A DNA stretch of 64,000 bases from Streptomyces lavendofoliae (GTDB taxonomy: Bacteria > Actinomycetota > Actinomycetes > Streptomycetales > Streptomycetaceae): NCBI RefSeq assembly GCF_014649735.1, contig NZ_BMTP01000001.1, positions 434,001 to 498,000 of the forward strand, written 5' to 3'. Below, one piece after another: positions 33,004-42,164 of this stretch; the first letter of the stretch is position 1; each line of letters starts with the position of its first letter. Under the pieces are notes generated by a model that saw only the letters and a list, made by a program, of their open reading frames with translations, searched no databases and was not told the origin of the DNA. The position numbers and the translations under genes are program-made.

Positions 33004-33155
33004 TCTCGGCACCGGACGGTGGCCGGCACCGGGCTTCCCGCCAAGGCCCGGCCCGGCAGGCCGGGCCGCACGCTTCGGCCGTCCGGAGCCACAGGCGGAG
33101 TGGGGGCGGGGAGCAGAGGCGCCGCGGGCTCAGCGACCGCCCCGGACCGGCCGGG

Positions 33156-34421
33156 TCAGGGGCAGGGGCCCGGGCGGGGCGCCAGGCCGGCCATGAGCGC
33201 CGGGATCGAGTCCGCGAACCGGACCGGGGCGTCGAGGTCGGCCCCGCCACCGGGATGGTGCGGCCACGAGCCGGACGTCACCCGCGAGGGGACCTCCCCC
33301 ACGACGGCCAGCCGCAGCCCGTGCCCGGTGAACAGCGGGACCACCTCGCCCGCCGGGCCGCCGCGCGGCTGGAAGAAGTCGCCGCCCAGCCGCTCCACCG
33401 GCACGACGACCAGTTCCGCCCCCCGCCCCAGCGCGTCGCCGAGCAGCTCCAGGGCGGCCCGCCGGCCGGTCAGAGGCGGACCGCCGGGGGCGCAGACCAG
33501 CGCGGGGACGCCGTGCAGCGGCAGCACGGTGTCGGACGTCACGAGCTCGGCGGCGTACGGCGGCTCGGCGCCCGGGCGGGAGCAGGTGACCGCCGCCGCG
33601 CGGGCCGCGAAGGACAGCAGCTCCGTCCACTCTCCGGCGTCCAGCGCGGCCGGCGAGCGGGATCCCAGACCGTGCAGCAGCGCCGCGTTCACCGTGTCGC
33701 CCGCGCCGATGGTGTCGGCGACCACGACCGGGACGGCGGGCACCGACACGGCCGGTCCGTCCGTGAACACCGTCAGCCCCCGGGCGCCCCGGGTCAGCAC
33801 CACCGCCGACGGCCCCCGCGCCAGCCACTCCCCGGGCGAACCGCCCAGCCACCGCGCGTCCTCCTCGGACAGCTTCAGCAGCGACACATGCGGGAGCCGC
33901 TCCAGGAACCGCCTCCGGTGGGCGTCCCCGTCGGAGATCAGACCGGGCCGGACGTTCGGGTCCAGCAGGGTGAGCACCCCCCGCCCCGCCTCCCGCCGCA
34001 GCAGCGCGTCGTACGCCCCGGCGCCCGGCTCCAGGACCAGCGAGCACGTACCGAAGGCCACCGCCCGGACCGCGTCCGGCAGCCGCTCCGGCAGCTCGAA
34101 GAGCCGGTCGGCCGTGCCCTCGGCGTAGAAGGAGTACCCGGCCGAGCCGTCCGCCGCGACCGACGCGACCGCCAGCGTCGTCGGCTCCGGCCCGCGCTGG
34201 ACGAGCCCGGTCGCGACGCCCGCCGCGCGCAGCCCGTCGAGCAGCGCGTCGCCGAACGCGTCGGTGGAGACCCGGGAGCAGAAGGCGGCCTCGGCGCCGA
34301 GCCGGCCCAGGGCCACCGCGGTGTTGTACGGGCCTCCGCCCCGCCGGGGCACCAGGGCCGGCAGGGGCCCGGACCCGTCGGGGACGAGGTCGATCAGGGA
34401 CTCTCCGGCGGCGACGATCAC
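33156..34421 (-). CDS. PfkB-family sugar kinase fused to a DUF4180 domain
   Basis: A 421-residue protein with two parts. Residues 1-295 are a ribokinase/fructokinase-type kinase: IVAAGESLIDLVPDG, first signature GGGPYNTAVALGRLGA, LLDPNVRPGLISDGDAHRRR, and second signature DTIGAGDTVNAALLHGLG with the catalytic Asp. It ends at CSRPGAEPPYAAEL. Residues 300-415 match DUF4180: RRAALELLGDALGRGAELVV, then RLGGDFFQPRGGPAGEVVPLF, then LRLAVVGEVPSRV, then FADSIPALMAGL. Streptomyces kinases of this type normally end near residue 305, so the fusion is unusual. The frame is continuous with no sign of a sequencing join. DUF4180 has no known function. Confidence 0.82.
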   Translation of the reverse strand: MIVAAGESLIDLVPDGSGPLPALVPRRGGGPYNTAVALGRLGAEAAFCSRVSTDAFGDALLDGLRAAGVATGLVQRGPEPTTLAVASVAADGSAGYSFYAEGTADRLFELPERLPDAVRAVAFGTCSLVLEPGAGAYDALLRREAGRGVLTLLDPNVRPGLISDGDAHRRRFLERLPHVSLLKLSEEDARWLGGSPGEWLARGPSAVVLTRGARGLTVFTDGPAVSVPAVPVVVADTIGAGDTVNAALLHGLGSRSPAALDAGEWTELLSFAARAAAVTCSRPGAEPPYAAELVTSDTVLPLHGVPALVCAPGGPPLTGRRAALELLGDALGRGAELVVVPVERLGGDFFQPRGGPAGEVVPLFTGHGLRLAVVGEVPSRVTSGSWPHHPGGGADLDAPVRFADSIPALMAGLAPRPGPCP

Positions 34422-34543
34422 GCGCCCGAACGTAACCCATCGGCACCGCCCCCGACAGCCCCGGAACCCCCGCGAAGGGCCACCGATCTACCCCGGTATC
34501 GTCGGTTCCGTCACCGAGGACCCCCAGCCACCGTGGAGCCCCC

Positions 34544-34972
34544 ATGCCCGGCCAGCCGCCCGCCCGCCGTACCGTGCTGAAAGGCGCCGCTCTCGCCGGG
34601 GCCGCCGGGGTGGGCGCGGCCGCCTGCTCCACCGAGTCGAAGCTGGGGCACGCGCAGGTCCCCACCCCCACCGCGCCGGTGGACCTGGGCACGGCCGACG
34701 CGGTACCGGTCGGCGGCGCCAAGCTCTACCGCGAGCAGCGGCTGGTGGTGAGCTGCCCCGCCAAGGGGCAGTACAAGGCGTTCAGCGCCCAGTGCACCCA
34801 CGCGGGCTGCGTCTTCGACAAGGTGGAGGGCACCGAGGGCAACTGCCCCTGCCACGGCAGCCGCTTCGACGTCACCACCGGAAAGCCCCTCCGCGGCCCC
34901 GCCACGGCGGCACTGCCCGAGGTCCCGGTGCGGGTGACCGGCGGGAAGCTGGTCGCCGGCCCGGAGGCGTGA
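34544..34972 (+). CDS. Rieske [2Fe-2S] protein, Tat-exported lipoprotein
   Basis: A 142-residue electron-transfer protein. The N terminus ARRTVLKGAALAGAAG has the twin-arginine motif, and AAACS looks like a lipobox, suggesting export and lipid anchoring. The cluster ligands are in CTHAGC (C84, H86) and CPCHGS (C101, H104), with the cysteine pair that forms the Rieske disulfide (C89, C103). The end is GPATAALPEVPVRVTGGKL, common to Streptomyces stand-alone Rieske proteins. No oxygenase or cytochrome partner is adjacent, so its redox partner is unknown. It is divergent from the sugar kinase gene. Confidence 0.92.
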   Translation: MPGQPPARRTVLKGAALAGAAGVGAAACSTESKLGHAQVPTPTAPVDLGTADAVPVGGAKLYREQRLVVSCPAKGQYKAFSAQCTHAGCVFDKVEGTEGNCPCHGSRFDVTTGKPLRGPATAALPEVPVRVTGGKLVAGPEA

Positions 34973-35062
34973 CCGGGACGACGCCCCCGCTCCGCGGGCT
35001 CACGTCCGGCCCGCCTCCCGGTCATGTCCGCCCGCCTTCCGGGCGCCCGCCCCCCGGCCCCG

Positions 35063-35114
35063 CCCGCGCCCACCCGCCCGCGCCCACCCGCCCGCGCCCA
35101 CCCGCCCGCGCCCC
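35063..35114. repeat. 14-bp tandem repeat, 3.7 copies
   Basis: The unit CCCGCGCCCACCCG repeats three times from 35063 to 35104, with a partial fourth copy. It lies in the roughly 280-bp gap between the convergent Rieske and regulator genes, which holds nothing else recognisable. Confidence 0.7.
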
Positions 35115-35253
35115 CCGGTAGGCCGGGGCGCCGCGCCCCCCGGCCGGCACCGGGGCGGGCGCCAGGGGACACCTGCGGGCCGGGCTCACCCGAGCCGGGG
35201 TCCCTTCCGGTCTCCGGTCGGGACCGCTCCAGGTCGGGTCCTTCCGGGCGGGC

Positions 35254-36183
35254 TCACTCCCAGTCCCAGTCGATCCCCAGGATCCCGGGCCTGACCTCCG
35301 GCTCCACGAAGTGGACGGTGCGGTGCCGCCCGCTCAGCGTCAGGTCGCCGCGGCCGGCGCGCGGCGCGCCGGCCGCGGACCGGGCGAAGCGCCGGCACCG
35401 TACCGGCAGGGCGTCCTCGTGGAACCGCACCTGGAGGACGTACTGCCCGCCCGCGAAGCTGAACCCGCGCACGTACTCGCCGCTCACCCCGCCGGTGCCG
35501 TCCTCGAAGCGGTACCCGAAGAGGTACGTGTCCCCGGCCCGCAGCCGCGCGTCGAAGAGCAGCTCCGCGACCACCACCCCGGTGTCCCCGTGCCGCCTCA
35601 CCCGCCCCGTACGGCAGTTCTCGCCCGCCCGCACCACCACCCGCGCCGGGTCGCATCCGGGGTCCCCGTGGTGGATGGCCAGGTAACGGTCCACGCCGTC
35701 GCGGTGGGCCCGCACCACCTGCTGCGACTCCCGGCCGACCAGCTCCCGTCCCGCCCCGATCCGTACCCGCTCCTGGTGTCCCACCGTGTGCAGCCCGCCG
35801 TCCGCCGGAGCCTCCAGCTCCGCGATCAGCTGCTCCACCGCTCCGGAGACCTCCAGCAGCGAGCGGTACGGGCGGGCCGCGGGCCTCACCGGCCCCGCCC
35901 CGTCCCCGGCCGGCTCGCCGAGCAGCCGGATCAGTGACTCCCCGGGCAGCCGGAGCAGTTCCTCCAGCGCCCGCACGGCCTTCAGCGACTCGGGCCGCTG
36001 CGGGCGGCGGGCGCCCTGCTGCCAGTAGCACAGGCTGGTCACCCCCACCTTGATGCCGCGGTGCGCGAGATGGTGCTGCACCCGCTGGAGCGGCAGCCCG
36101 CGCACCGCCAGCGCTGTGCGCAGCGCCAGGTGGAACGGGCCCGACCGCAGGATCTGCGCCAGTTCGGTCTCGGTGTGTGCCAT
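35254..36183 (-). CDS. Helix-turn-helix (XRE-like) transcriptional regulator
   Basis: A 309-residue cytosolic protein. The N-terminal 80 residues form an XRE-type domain (LALRTALAVRGLPLQRVQHHL, then GIKVGVTSLCYWQQGARRPQRPESLKAVRALEELL). The remaining 220 residues are beta-rich, with segments such as RYLAIHHGDPGCDPARVVVRAG, GDTYLFGYRFEDGTGG and YVRGFSFAGGQYVLQVRFH, and look like a sensor domain of unknown ligand. The ATG at 36183 is opposite the protease gene. GTTCAC-type repeats in the shared intergenic region are candidate binding sites, so it probably controls the protease operon. Confidence 0.78.
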   Translation of the reverse strand: MAHTETELAQILRSGPFHLALRTALAVRGLPLQRVQHHLAHRGIKVGVTSLCYWQQGARRPQRPESLKAVRALEELLRLPGESLIRLLGEPAGDGAGPVRPAARPYRSLLEVSGAVEQLIAELEAPADGGLHTVGHQERVRIGAGRELVGRESQQVVRAHRDGVDRYLAIHHGDPGCDPARVVVRAGENCRTGRVRRHGDTGVVVAELLFDARLRAGDTYLFGYRFEDGTGGVSGEYVRGFSFAGGQYVLQVRFHEDALPVRCRRFARSAAGAPRAGRGDLTLSGRHRTVHFVEPEVRPGILGIDWDWE

Positions 36184-36194
36184 GGGAGTCCTCG

Positions 36195-36293
36195 GTGAAC
36201 GTTCACGACGGGGCGGCGCGACTCCGCGGCCGGTGGAGACGGGCGGGCAGGTGGGAGCGGGGATCCGTTCACTCGTCAACCAGCGGCGTTCAC
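36195..36293. promoter_or_regulatory. GTTCAC operator-like sites between regulator and protease
   Basis: GTGAACGTTCAC at 36195-36206 is a perfect palindrome. Single GTTCAC half-sites occur at 36267-36272 and 36288-36293, 21 bp apart. All lie in the 220-bp divergent region. A TTGACC box near 36324 may be the -35 element of the protease promoter. Confidence 0.5.
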
Positions 36294-36405
36294 AGTGCGG
36301 CGTCTCCCCGCATTGAAGCGTGTTGACCTGTCCCCGACAACGCCCGATGCTCCCCTCAGCGTCCGGACGCGATCCTCCCTCCCCACATCCCCACGGAGGA
36401 ACGCG

Positions 36406-37026
36406 ATGCGCCAACCAGGCATCACCCCGGGGGAGTCCGCCGGCGGAGCGATACGGCTCCTGCTCGCGGTGCTCCTCGCCGCCACGACCACCCTCCTCGG
36501 TCCGGTGTCCGCCGCCACCGCCGAGGACGGCTCCACGACCACGCTCGCCGCCAAGCGCCTGGACATCACCATGCAGGCGCAGCTGAAGACCAACTGGTGC
36601 TGGGCGGCCGGTGGCAACACCATCGCCACCTGGTTCGGCCGCTCCCACACCCAGAACCAGTTCTGCAACGCCGCCTTCAACCGGCAGCAGGGGTCCGACT
36701 GCCCCAACTGGCAGGCGACATTGGGCAATGTGCAGAACGGGCTGCGCTGGGCCGGCATCGGTCCCGGCTCGTACGTCGACGGCTGGCTGCGCTACTCCAC
36801 CGTCCAGACCGAGATCAACGCCGACCGGCCCGTCGAGACCCGCATCCAGTGGGCCAGCGGCGGTGGCCACATGCATGTGATCTACGGCTACGACGACGCG
36901 AACGGCTGGGTGTACTGGGGCGACCCCTGGCCCTCCAGCGACCGCTACAACTGGGCGTCGCACGCCTGGTACGTCGACAACGGCTCCTTCTCCTGGACCC
37001 ACTCGCTCTACCGGACAGGGACGTGA
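36406..37026 (+). CDS. Secreted papain-like cysteine protease
   Basis: A 206-residue exported protein with a signal peptide ending around VSAATAEDG. The mature domain begins with KRLDITMQAQLKTNWCWAA, in which Cys65 is the nucleophile. The histidine is in SGGGHMHVIYGYDD (H155 or H157), and the third residue is in YWGDPWPSSDRY (D173). This matches the papain-like cysteine protease family that includes the AvrRpt2 (C70) type. Two further cysteines (FCNAAF, DCPNW) may form a disulfide. The ATG at 36406 has the strong site CGGAGGAA. It is 5 bp upstream of the next gene and divergent from a regulator. Confidence 0.85.
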   Translation: MRQPGITPGESAGGAIRLLLAVLLAATTTLLGPVSAATAEDGSTTTLAAKRLDITMQAQLKTNWCWAAGGNTIATWFGRSHTQNQFCNAAFNRQQGSDCPNWQATLGNVQNGLRWAGIGPGSYVDGWLRYSTVQTEINADRPVETRIQWASGGGHMHVIYGYDDANGWVYWGDPWPSSDRYNWASHAWYVDNGSFSWTHSLYRTGT

Positions 37027-37031
37027 GAACG

Positions 37032-37853
37032 ATGACTCCACGGCGTCTCATCACGGCGGTCGCGCTGACGGGCGCGCTGACCGGCGCGTTCACGGTCCTC
37101 GCGGTCCCCGCCGCGACCGCTGTCCCCGCCGCGACCGGCGCGGACTCCCCGGACGCGGCGGTCACGGCCCCCGCCACGCTCGACACCCTCTCCCGGTTCT
37201 TCGCCCGGGACGGCGCCCCGGCGCGGGCCGCGGCACACCCCCGTATCGAGGGGTCCGCCGTCCCCGTGCGCGTCCTGTCGCCGGACTTCGTGGCGGGCAG
37301 GCCGGGGGCGCCGGTCGCCCGCGTCGAGTTCCACGCGGCGAAGGCGGTCGCGCCCGACGGGCGGAAGGCGTCCGTATGGGTCGTCCGCCAGGGCGCGAAG
37401 GGCTGGCAGGTGGTGAACATCGCGACGGGTGACGACGAGGTCCGGTACGCGCGGGAGGGCGCCCGGCGCCTGCCCGGCGGAACGGTCTTCCGTGAACCCC
37501 AGGTCGACGCCTGGTACGTCCACCGGGGCAGCAGGGTGCTCCCGCTCGACGAGGACGCGGTACGCGCGGTGGGGGCCCGAGGCATGACGCCGGCCGCCTA
37601 CCGGGACCGGGTCGCGGCGGCGTACGGGGACAAGCTGCCCGGCACGGCGTACGCCCGCCGGGGGAGCGCGGGCGGCTACGCGGCCCCCGCCGGCCCGGCC
37701 CCGGAGGCCCCCGCCCCCGCCGGCCGGGTGCCCACCCGGGAAACGGCCTCCGCCCGGCCGCCGGGGGCCGCCGGTACCGCCTGGGCGGCCGCCCTCGCGG
37801 CCTCGGCCCTCGCGCTGACCGGCGCCCTGCGGCTGCGCCGCCGCCGGGGCTGA
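37032..37853 (+). CDS. Exported, membrane-anchored protein partner of the cysteine protease
   Basis: A 273-residue protein with a signal peptide (RRLITAVALTGALTGAFTVLAVP) and a C-terminal hydrophobic helix (AWAAALAASALALTGAL) ending in LRRRRG, so it is anchored on the outer face. The middle contains VARVEFHAAKAVAPDGRKASVWVV, RQGAKGWQVVNIATGDDE, and GGTVFREPQVDAWYVHRG, probably beta-rich. No enzyme motif is seen. It starts 5 bp after the protease stop and is surely cotranscribed; it could be a substrate, inhibitor or anchor for the protease. A Pro/Ala-rich stalk (about 215-245) precedes the helix. Confidence 0.75.
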   Translation: MTPRRLITAVALTGALTGAFTVLAVPAATAVPAATGADSPDAAVTAPATLDTLSRFFARDGAPARAAAHPRIEGSAVPVRVLSPDFVAGRPGAPVARVEFHAAKAVAPDGRKASVWVVRQGAKGWQVVNIATGDDEVRYAREGARRLPGGTVFREPQVDAWYVHRGSRVLPLDEDAVRAVGARGMTPAAYRDRVAAAYGDKLPGTAYARRGSAGGYAAPAGPAPEAPAPAGRVPTRETASARPPGAAGTAWAAALAASALALTGALRLRRRRG

Positions 37854-38189
37854 GCCCCGCCGGTCCCTCGGGCCCCGGTCCCGACCCGCGGGCCGGCCGG
37901 CAGGTCACGCCCCGCGCGTGACCCACCGGCCGGCCCGCACCCCGGTCCACGGCCGGCGCCGCCCGGCCGCCGGTCCCGTGAGCCCCGCGGGGTGCCTCCG
38001 CCCCCACCGCAGGCGCCCCGCGGACACCCGTCACCCCGCCCCGCACTCCACCCCCGCCGCCCCGTCCCCCGCGCCCCGCCACCGCCGTCCCCCGCGCCCC
38101 CTCCGACCGGCGTCCCCACCAATTCACCGGCCCCGCCGGCCGGGCCGGTGGCGCCCGGGGTGTCAGTGGACGCCAGTAGGGTGTGAGGC
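37854..38189. other. Gene-free interval before uvrC
   Basis: These 336 bp contain the terminator at 37888-37938 and a very C-rich stretch (37990-38130) without a credible gene. A TAGGGT box at 38177-38182 lies 7 bp before the uvrC ATG and may be its -10 element. Confidence 0.45.
37888..37938 (+). terminator. Large terminator hairpin of the protease operon
   Basis: Arms 37888-37910 and 37916-37938 pair at 21 of 23 positions with a 5-nt loop CCCGC. It begins 35 bp after the stop codon of the partner gene. Confidence 0.65.
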
Positions 38190-40187
38190 ATGGCAGACCC
38201 CTCCAGCTACCGCCCCAAGCCGGGACAGATCCCCGACTCGCCGGGGGTCTACAAGTTCCGCGACGAGCACCGCCGGGTGATCTACGTCGGGAAGGCGAAG
38301 TCCCTGCGCCAGCGGCTCGCCAGCTACTTCCAGGACCTGGCGGGTCTGCACCCGCGCACCCGCACCATGGTCACGACGGCCGCCTCCGTCGAGTGGACCG
38401 TCGTGTCCACCGAGGTCGAGGCGCTCCAGCTGGAGTACTCCTGGATCAAGGAGTTCGACCCCCGGTTCAACGTCAAGTACCGGGACGACAAGAGCTATCC
38501 GTACCTGGCCGTCACCCTCAATGAGGACTTCCCGCGCGTCCAGGTCATGCGCGGCCAGAAGAAGAAGGGCGTGCGGTACTTCGGCCCGTACAGCCACGCC
38601 TGGGCCATCCGCGACACGGTCGACCTGCTCCTGCGCGTGTTCCCCGTGCGCACGTGCTCCGCCGGCGTGTTCAGGAACGCCGAGCGCACCGGCCGCCCGT
38701 GCCTCCTCGGGTACATCGGCAAGTGCGCGGCGCCGTGCGTCGGCCGGGTGGACCCGCAGGAACACCGGGATCTGGCCGAGGAGTTCTGCGACTTCATGGC
38801 CGGCCGTACCGGCACCTACATCCGCCGCCTGGAGAAGGACATGATGCTGGCGGCCGAGGACATGGAGTACGAGAAGGCCGCCCGGCTCCGCGACGACATA
38901 GGGGCCCTCAAGCGGGCCATGGAGAAGAGCGCGGTCGTCCTCGCCGACGCCACCGACGCCGACCTGATCGCCGTCGCCGAGGACGAGCTGGAGGCTGCCG
39001 TGCAGATCTTCCACGTCCGCGGCGGCCGGGTGCGCGGTCAGCGCGGCTGGGTCACCGACAAGGTCGAGGCCGTCGACACCGCCGGCCTCGTCGAGCACGC
39101 GCTCCAGCAGCTGTACGGCGAGGAGACCGGCGACGCCGTCCCCAAGGAGGTCCTGGTCCCGGCCCTCCCCGAGGATCTGGACGCGGTGACGCAGTGGCTG
39201 TCCGGCCGCCGCGGCTCGCAGGTCTCCCTGCGCATCCCGCAGCGCGGCGACAAGAAGGCGCTGATGGAGACCGTCGGCCGCAACGCCCAGCAGGCCCTCG
39301 TCCTGCACAAGACGAAGCGGGCCAGTGACCTGACCACCCGCTCGCGCGCTCTGGAGGAGATCGCCGGGGCGCTGGACCTGGAGACGGTGCCGCTGCGCAT
39401 CGAGTGCTTCGACATCTCCCACCTCCAGGGCGAGGACGTCGTCGCGTCCATGGTCGTGTTCGAGGACGGCCTGCCCCGCAAGAGCGAGTACCGCCGCTTC
39501 CAGATCAAGGGCTTCGAGGGCCAGGACGACGTCCGCTCGATGCACGAGGTGATCACCCGCCGCTTCCGGCGGTACCTCGCCGAGAAGGAGAAAACCGGCG
39601 AATGGGCCCTGGAGGAGACCGACGGCGAGGTCCCCGCCCAGGCACCGGAGGAGGACGGGCGGCCGAGGAAGTTCGCGTACCCGCCGCAGCTCGTCGTCGT
39701 CGACGGCGGGCAGCCGCAGGTGGCCGCCGCCCAGCGGGCGCTCGACGAGCTGGGCATCGACGACGTGGCCGTGTGCGGCCTCGCCAAGCGCCTGGAGGAG
39801 GTCTGGCTGCCCGGCGAGGACGACCCGGTCGTGCTGCCGCGCTCCAGCGAGGGGCTGTACCTCCTCCAGCGGGTCCGTGACACGGCGCACGACTTCGCCA
39901 TCCGGTACCAGCGCACCAAGCGCCACAAGCGGATACGGACCAGCCCGCTCGACGCCGTCCCGGGTCTCGGTGACGCGCGCAAGCAGGCGCTGATCAAGTA
40001 CTTCGGCTCGGTGAAGCGCCTGAGGCAGGCGACAATCGAGCAGATCTGCGAGGTGCCGGGGTTCGGCCGGAAGACCGCCGAAGCCGTGGCCGTGGCCCTC
40101 GCGCAAGCGGCTCCGGCCGCCCCCGCCGTGAACACGGCGACAGGAGAGATCATGGAAGACGACGACGGGGGACACGGACATGTCTGA
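38190..40187 (+). CDS. uvrC: Excinuclease ABC subunit C
   Basis: UvrC makes both incisions in nucleotide excision repair. The 665-residue protein has the GIY-YIG domain ([27 protein letters not shown]) at the N terminus. The UVR domain lies in [20 protein letters not shown], and the RNase H-like endonuclease region is in [20 protein letters not shown] and [14 protein letters not shown]. The C-terminal helix-hairpin-helix pair is at [14 protein letters not shown] and [13 protein letters not shown]. The stop overlaps the start of rapZ by 8 bp. It heads the operon uvrC-rapZ-yvcK-whiA. Confidence 0.97.
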   Translation: MADPSSYRPKPGQIPDSPGVYKFRDEHRRVIYVGKAKSLRQRLASYFQDLAGLHPRTRTMVTTAASVEWTVVSTEVEALQLEYSWIKEFDPRFNVKYRDDKSYPYLAVTLNEDFPRVQVMRGQKKKGVRYFGPYSHAWAIRDTVDLLLRVFPVRTCSAGVFRNAERTGRPCLLGYIGKCAAPCVGRVDPQEHRDLAEEFCDFMAGRTGTYIRRLEKDMMLAAEDMEYEKAARLRDDIGALKRAMEKSAVVLADATDADLIAVAEDELEAAVQIFHVRGGRVRGQRGWVTDKVEAVDTAGLVEHALQQLYGEETGDAVPKEVLVPALPEDLDAVTQWLSGRRGSQVSLRIPQRGDKKALMETVGRNAQQALVLHKTKRASDLTTRSRALEEIAGALDLETVPLRIECFDISHLQGEDVVASMVVFEDGLPRKSEYRRFQIKGFEGQDDVRSMHEVITRRFRRYLAEKEKTGEWALEETDGEVPAQAPEEDGRPRKFAYPPQLVVVDGGQPQVAAAQRALDELGIDDVAVCGLAKRLEEVWLPGEDDPVVLPRSSEGLYLLQRVRDTAHDFAIRYQRTKRHKRIRTSPLDAVPGLGDARKQALIKYFGSVKRLRQATIEQICEVPGFGRKTAEAVAVALAQAAPAAPAVNTATGEIMEDDDGGHGHV

Positions 40188-41148
40188 GCACCACCCCACG
40201 GCGGAGCCAGAGCCGACAGAGCGAGAAGACGGAGCAGCACACGTGAGTACGGGCACGACGATCGAGGCCGGAGAGGCCGCCGAGGCGGCCATCCCCGAGC
40301 TGGTGATCATCTCCGGTATGTCCGGCGCCGGCCGCAGCACCGCCGCCAAGTGCCTGGAGGACCTCGGCTGGTTCGTCGTCGACAACCTGCCGCCCGCGCT
40401 GATCCCCACCATGGTGGAGCTCGGCGCCCGTTCCCAGGGAAACGTGGCGCGCATCGCCGTCGTCGTCGACGTGCGGGGCCGCCAGTTCTTCGAGAGCCTC
40501 CGCGAGTCCCTCGCGCTCCTCGACGCCAAGCAGGTCACCCGCCGCATCGTCTTCCTGGAGTCGTCCGACGAGGCGCTGGTCCGCCGCTTCGAGTCGGTGC
40601 GCCGCCCGCACCCGCTCCAGGGCGACGGCCGGATCGTCGACGGCATCGCCGCCGAGCGCGACCTGCTGCGCGAGCTGCGCGGTGACGCCGACCTGGTGAT
40701 CGACACCTCCAGCCTGAACGTCCACGAACTGCGCGCCAAGATGGACGCCCAGTTCGCGAGCGACCAGGAGCCGGAGCTGCGCGCCACGGTCATGTCGTTC
40801 GGCTACAAGTACGGCCTGCCGGTCGACGCGGACCTGGTCGTGGACTGCCGCTTCCTGCCCAACCCGCACTGGGTGCCGGAGCTGCGCCCGTTCACGGGCC
40901 TGAACGAGGAGGTGTCCGGCTACGTCTTCAATCAGCCCGGCGCCAAGGAGTTCCTCGACCGGTACACCGAGCTGCTCCAGCTGGTCTCCACCGGCTACCG
41001 CCGCGAGGGCAAGCGGTACGTGACGATCGCCGTCGGCTGCACGGGCGGCAAGCACCGCTCCGTCGCCATGTCCGAGAAGCTCGCCGCCCGGCTCGCCTCG
41101 GAAGGGGTCGAGACCGTCGTCGTCCACCGGGACATGGGGCGCGAGTGA
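40180..41148 (+). CDS. rapZ: RapZ-family nucleotide-binding protein (RNase adapter)
   Basis: A 322-residue protein. After a 40-residue Glu/Ala-rich N terminus the Walker A reads GMSGAGRST, with Arg in place of the usual Lys as in many actinobacterial members. It is followed by [19 protein letters not shown]. The C-terminal domain has [26 protein letters not shown] and the [12 protein letters not shown] phosphate-binding loop. In E. coli RapZ directs RNase E to a small RNA; here the role is unknown, though the gene is fixed next to yvcK and whiA in Gram-positives. The first ATG overlaps uvrC; a GTG at 40243 is an alternative start. Confidence 0.92.
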   Translation: MSEHHPTAEPEPTEREDGAAHVSTGTTIEAGEAAEAAIPELVIISGMSGAGRSTAAKCLEDLGWFVVDNLPPALIPTMVELGARSQGNVARIAVVVDVRGRQFFESLRESLALLDAKQVTRRIVFLESSDEALVRRFESVRRPHPLQGDGRIVDGIAAERDLLRELRGDADLVIDTSSLNVHELRAKMDAQFASDQEPELRATVMSFGYKYGLPVDADLVVDCRFLPNPHWVPELRPFTGLNEEVSGYVFNQPGAKEFLDRYTELLQLVSTGYRREGKRYVTIAVGCTGGKHRSVAMSEKLAARLASEGVETVVVHRDMGRE

Positions 41149-42164
41149 AGCAGTACCGTCGGCGTACGACGCTGTCCGTCCGTACGCTCCGCAGGCGCGG
41201 CACCCAGCCCAAGGTCGTGGCCCTCGGCGGCGGCATGGGCCTGTCCGCGTCCCTCGCCGCGCTGCGCCGCATCACCGGTGACCTGACCGCCGTGGTCACG
41301 GTCGCCGACGACGGCGGGTCGAGCGGCCGGCTCCGGGAGGAGCTCGGCGTGCTGCCGCCCGGGGACCTGCGCAAGGCCCTGGCGGCGCTGTGCGGCGACG
41401 ACGACTGGGGCCAGACGTGGTCCCGCGTCATCCAGCACCGGTTCCAGTCCAAGGGCGACCTCCACGAGCACGCGGTCGGCAACCTGCTGATCGTCGCCCT
41501 GTGGGAGCAGCTCGGCGACCACGTGCAGGCGCTGGACCTGGTGGGCCGCCTGCTCGGCGCGCACGGACGGGTGCTGCCCATGTCGGCGGTACCGCTGGAG
41601 CTCCAGGCGCTGGTCAAGGGCCATGACCCCGACCGCCCGGACGACGTGGACACCGTCCGGGGCCAGGCGACCGTGGCGCTCACCCCCGGCGAGGTGCAGT
41701 CCGTGCACCTGGTGCCGAACGACCCGCCCGCCGTGCCGGAGGCGGTCGCGGCCGTGCTCGACGCGGACTGGGTGGTGCTGGGCCCGGGGTCGTGGTTCTC
41801 CTCGGTGATCCCGCACCTCCTGGTGCCGGAGCTGCTGGAGGCGCTCGTCGAGACCAAGGCGCGCCGGGTGCTCTCGTTGAACCTCGCGCCGCAGCCCGGA
41901 GAAACCGAGGGCTTCTCTCCGCAGCGTCATTTGGAGGTTTTGGGACGACACGCCCCTAAACTCGCCCTGGACGTGGTGCTGGCCGACGAGGCCGCCGTGC
42001 CCGACCGCGAGTCCCTCGCAGAGGCCGCCAAGCGGCTCGGTGCCGCGGTCGAGCTGGCCCCGGTGGCGAGGAAGGACGGCTCGCCGAAGCACGACCCGGA
42101 GCTGTTGGCCGCCGCGTACGACCGTATTTTTCGGATGCATGGAAGGATCGGCCCATGGCGATGA
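41145..42164 (+). CDS. yvcK: YvcK/CofD-family protein (gluconeogenesis factor type)
   Basis: A 339-residue Rossmann-like protein. It shows the glycine-rich start [19 protein letters not shown], then [33 protein letters not shown], and [21 protein letters not shown]. YvcK homologues bind UDP-sugars and are needed for cell-wall balance on gluconeogenic carbon in Bacillus and mycobacteria. The GTG at 41145 overlaps the rapZ stop, and the stop overlaps whiA by 10 bp. The CofD label refers to the same fold, but coenzyme F420 genes are not adjacent. Confidence 0.92.
   Translation: MKQYRRRTTLSVRTLRRRGTQPKVVALGGGMGLSASLAALRRITGDLTAVVTVADDGGSSGRLREELGVLPPGDLRKALAALCGDDDWGQTWSRVIQHRFQSKGDLHEHAVGNLLIVALWEQLGDHVQALDLVGRLLGAHGRVLPMSAVPLELQALVKGHDPDRPDDVDTVRGQATVALTPGEVQSVHLVPNDPPAVPEAVAAVLDADWVVLGPGSWFSSVIPHLLVPELLEALVETKARRVLSLNLAPQPGETEGFSPQRHLEVLGRHAPKLALDVVLADEAAVPDRESLAEAAKRLGAAVELAPVARKDGSPKHDPELLAAAYDRIFRMHGRIGPWR

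Noticed and set aside
30374..33250. Minus-strand frame of 958 codons opposite uvrA
   Set aside because: Antisense shadow; uvrA has both ABC cassettes and zinc modules on the plus strand.
35063..35114. CRISPR array
   Set aside because: The 14-bp units are directly adjacent without spacers; it is a simple tandem repeat.
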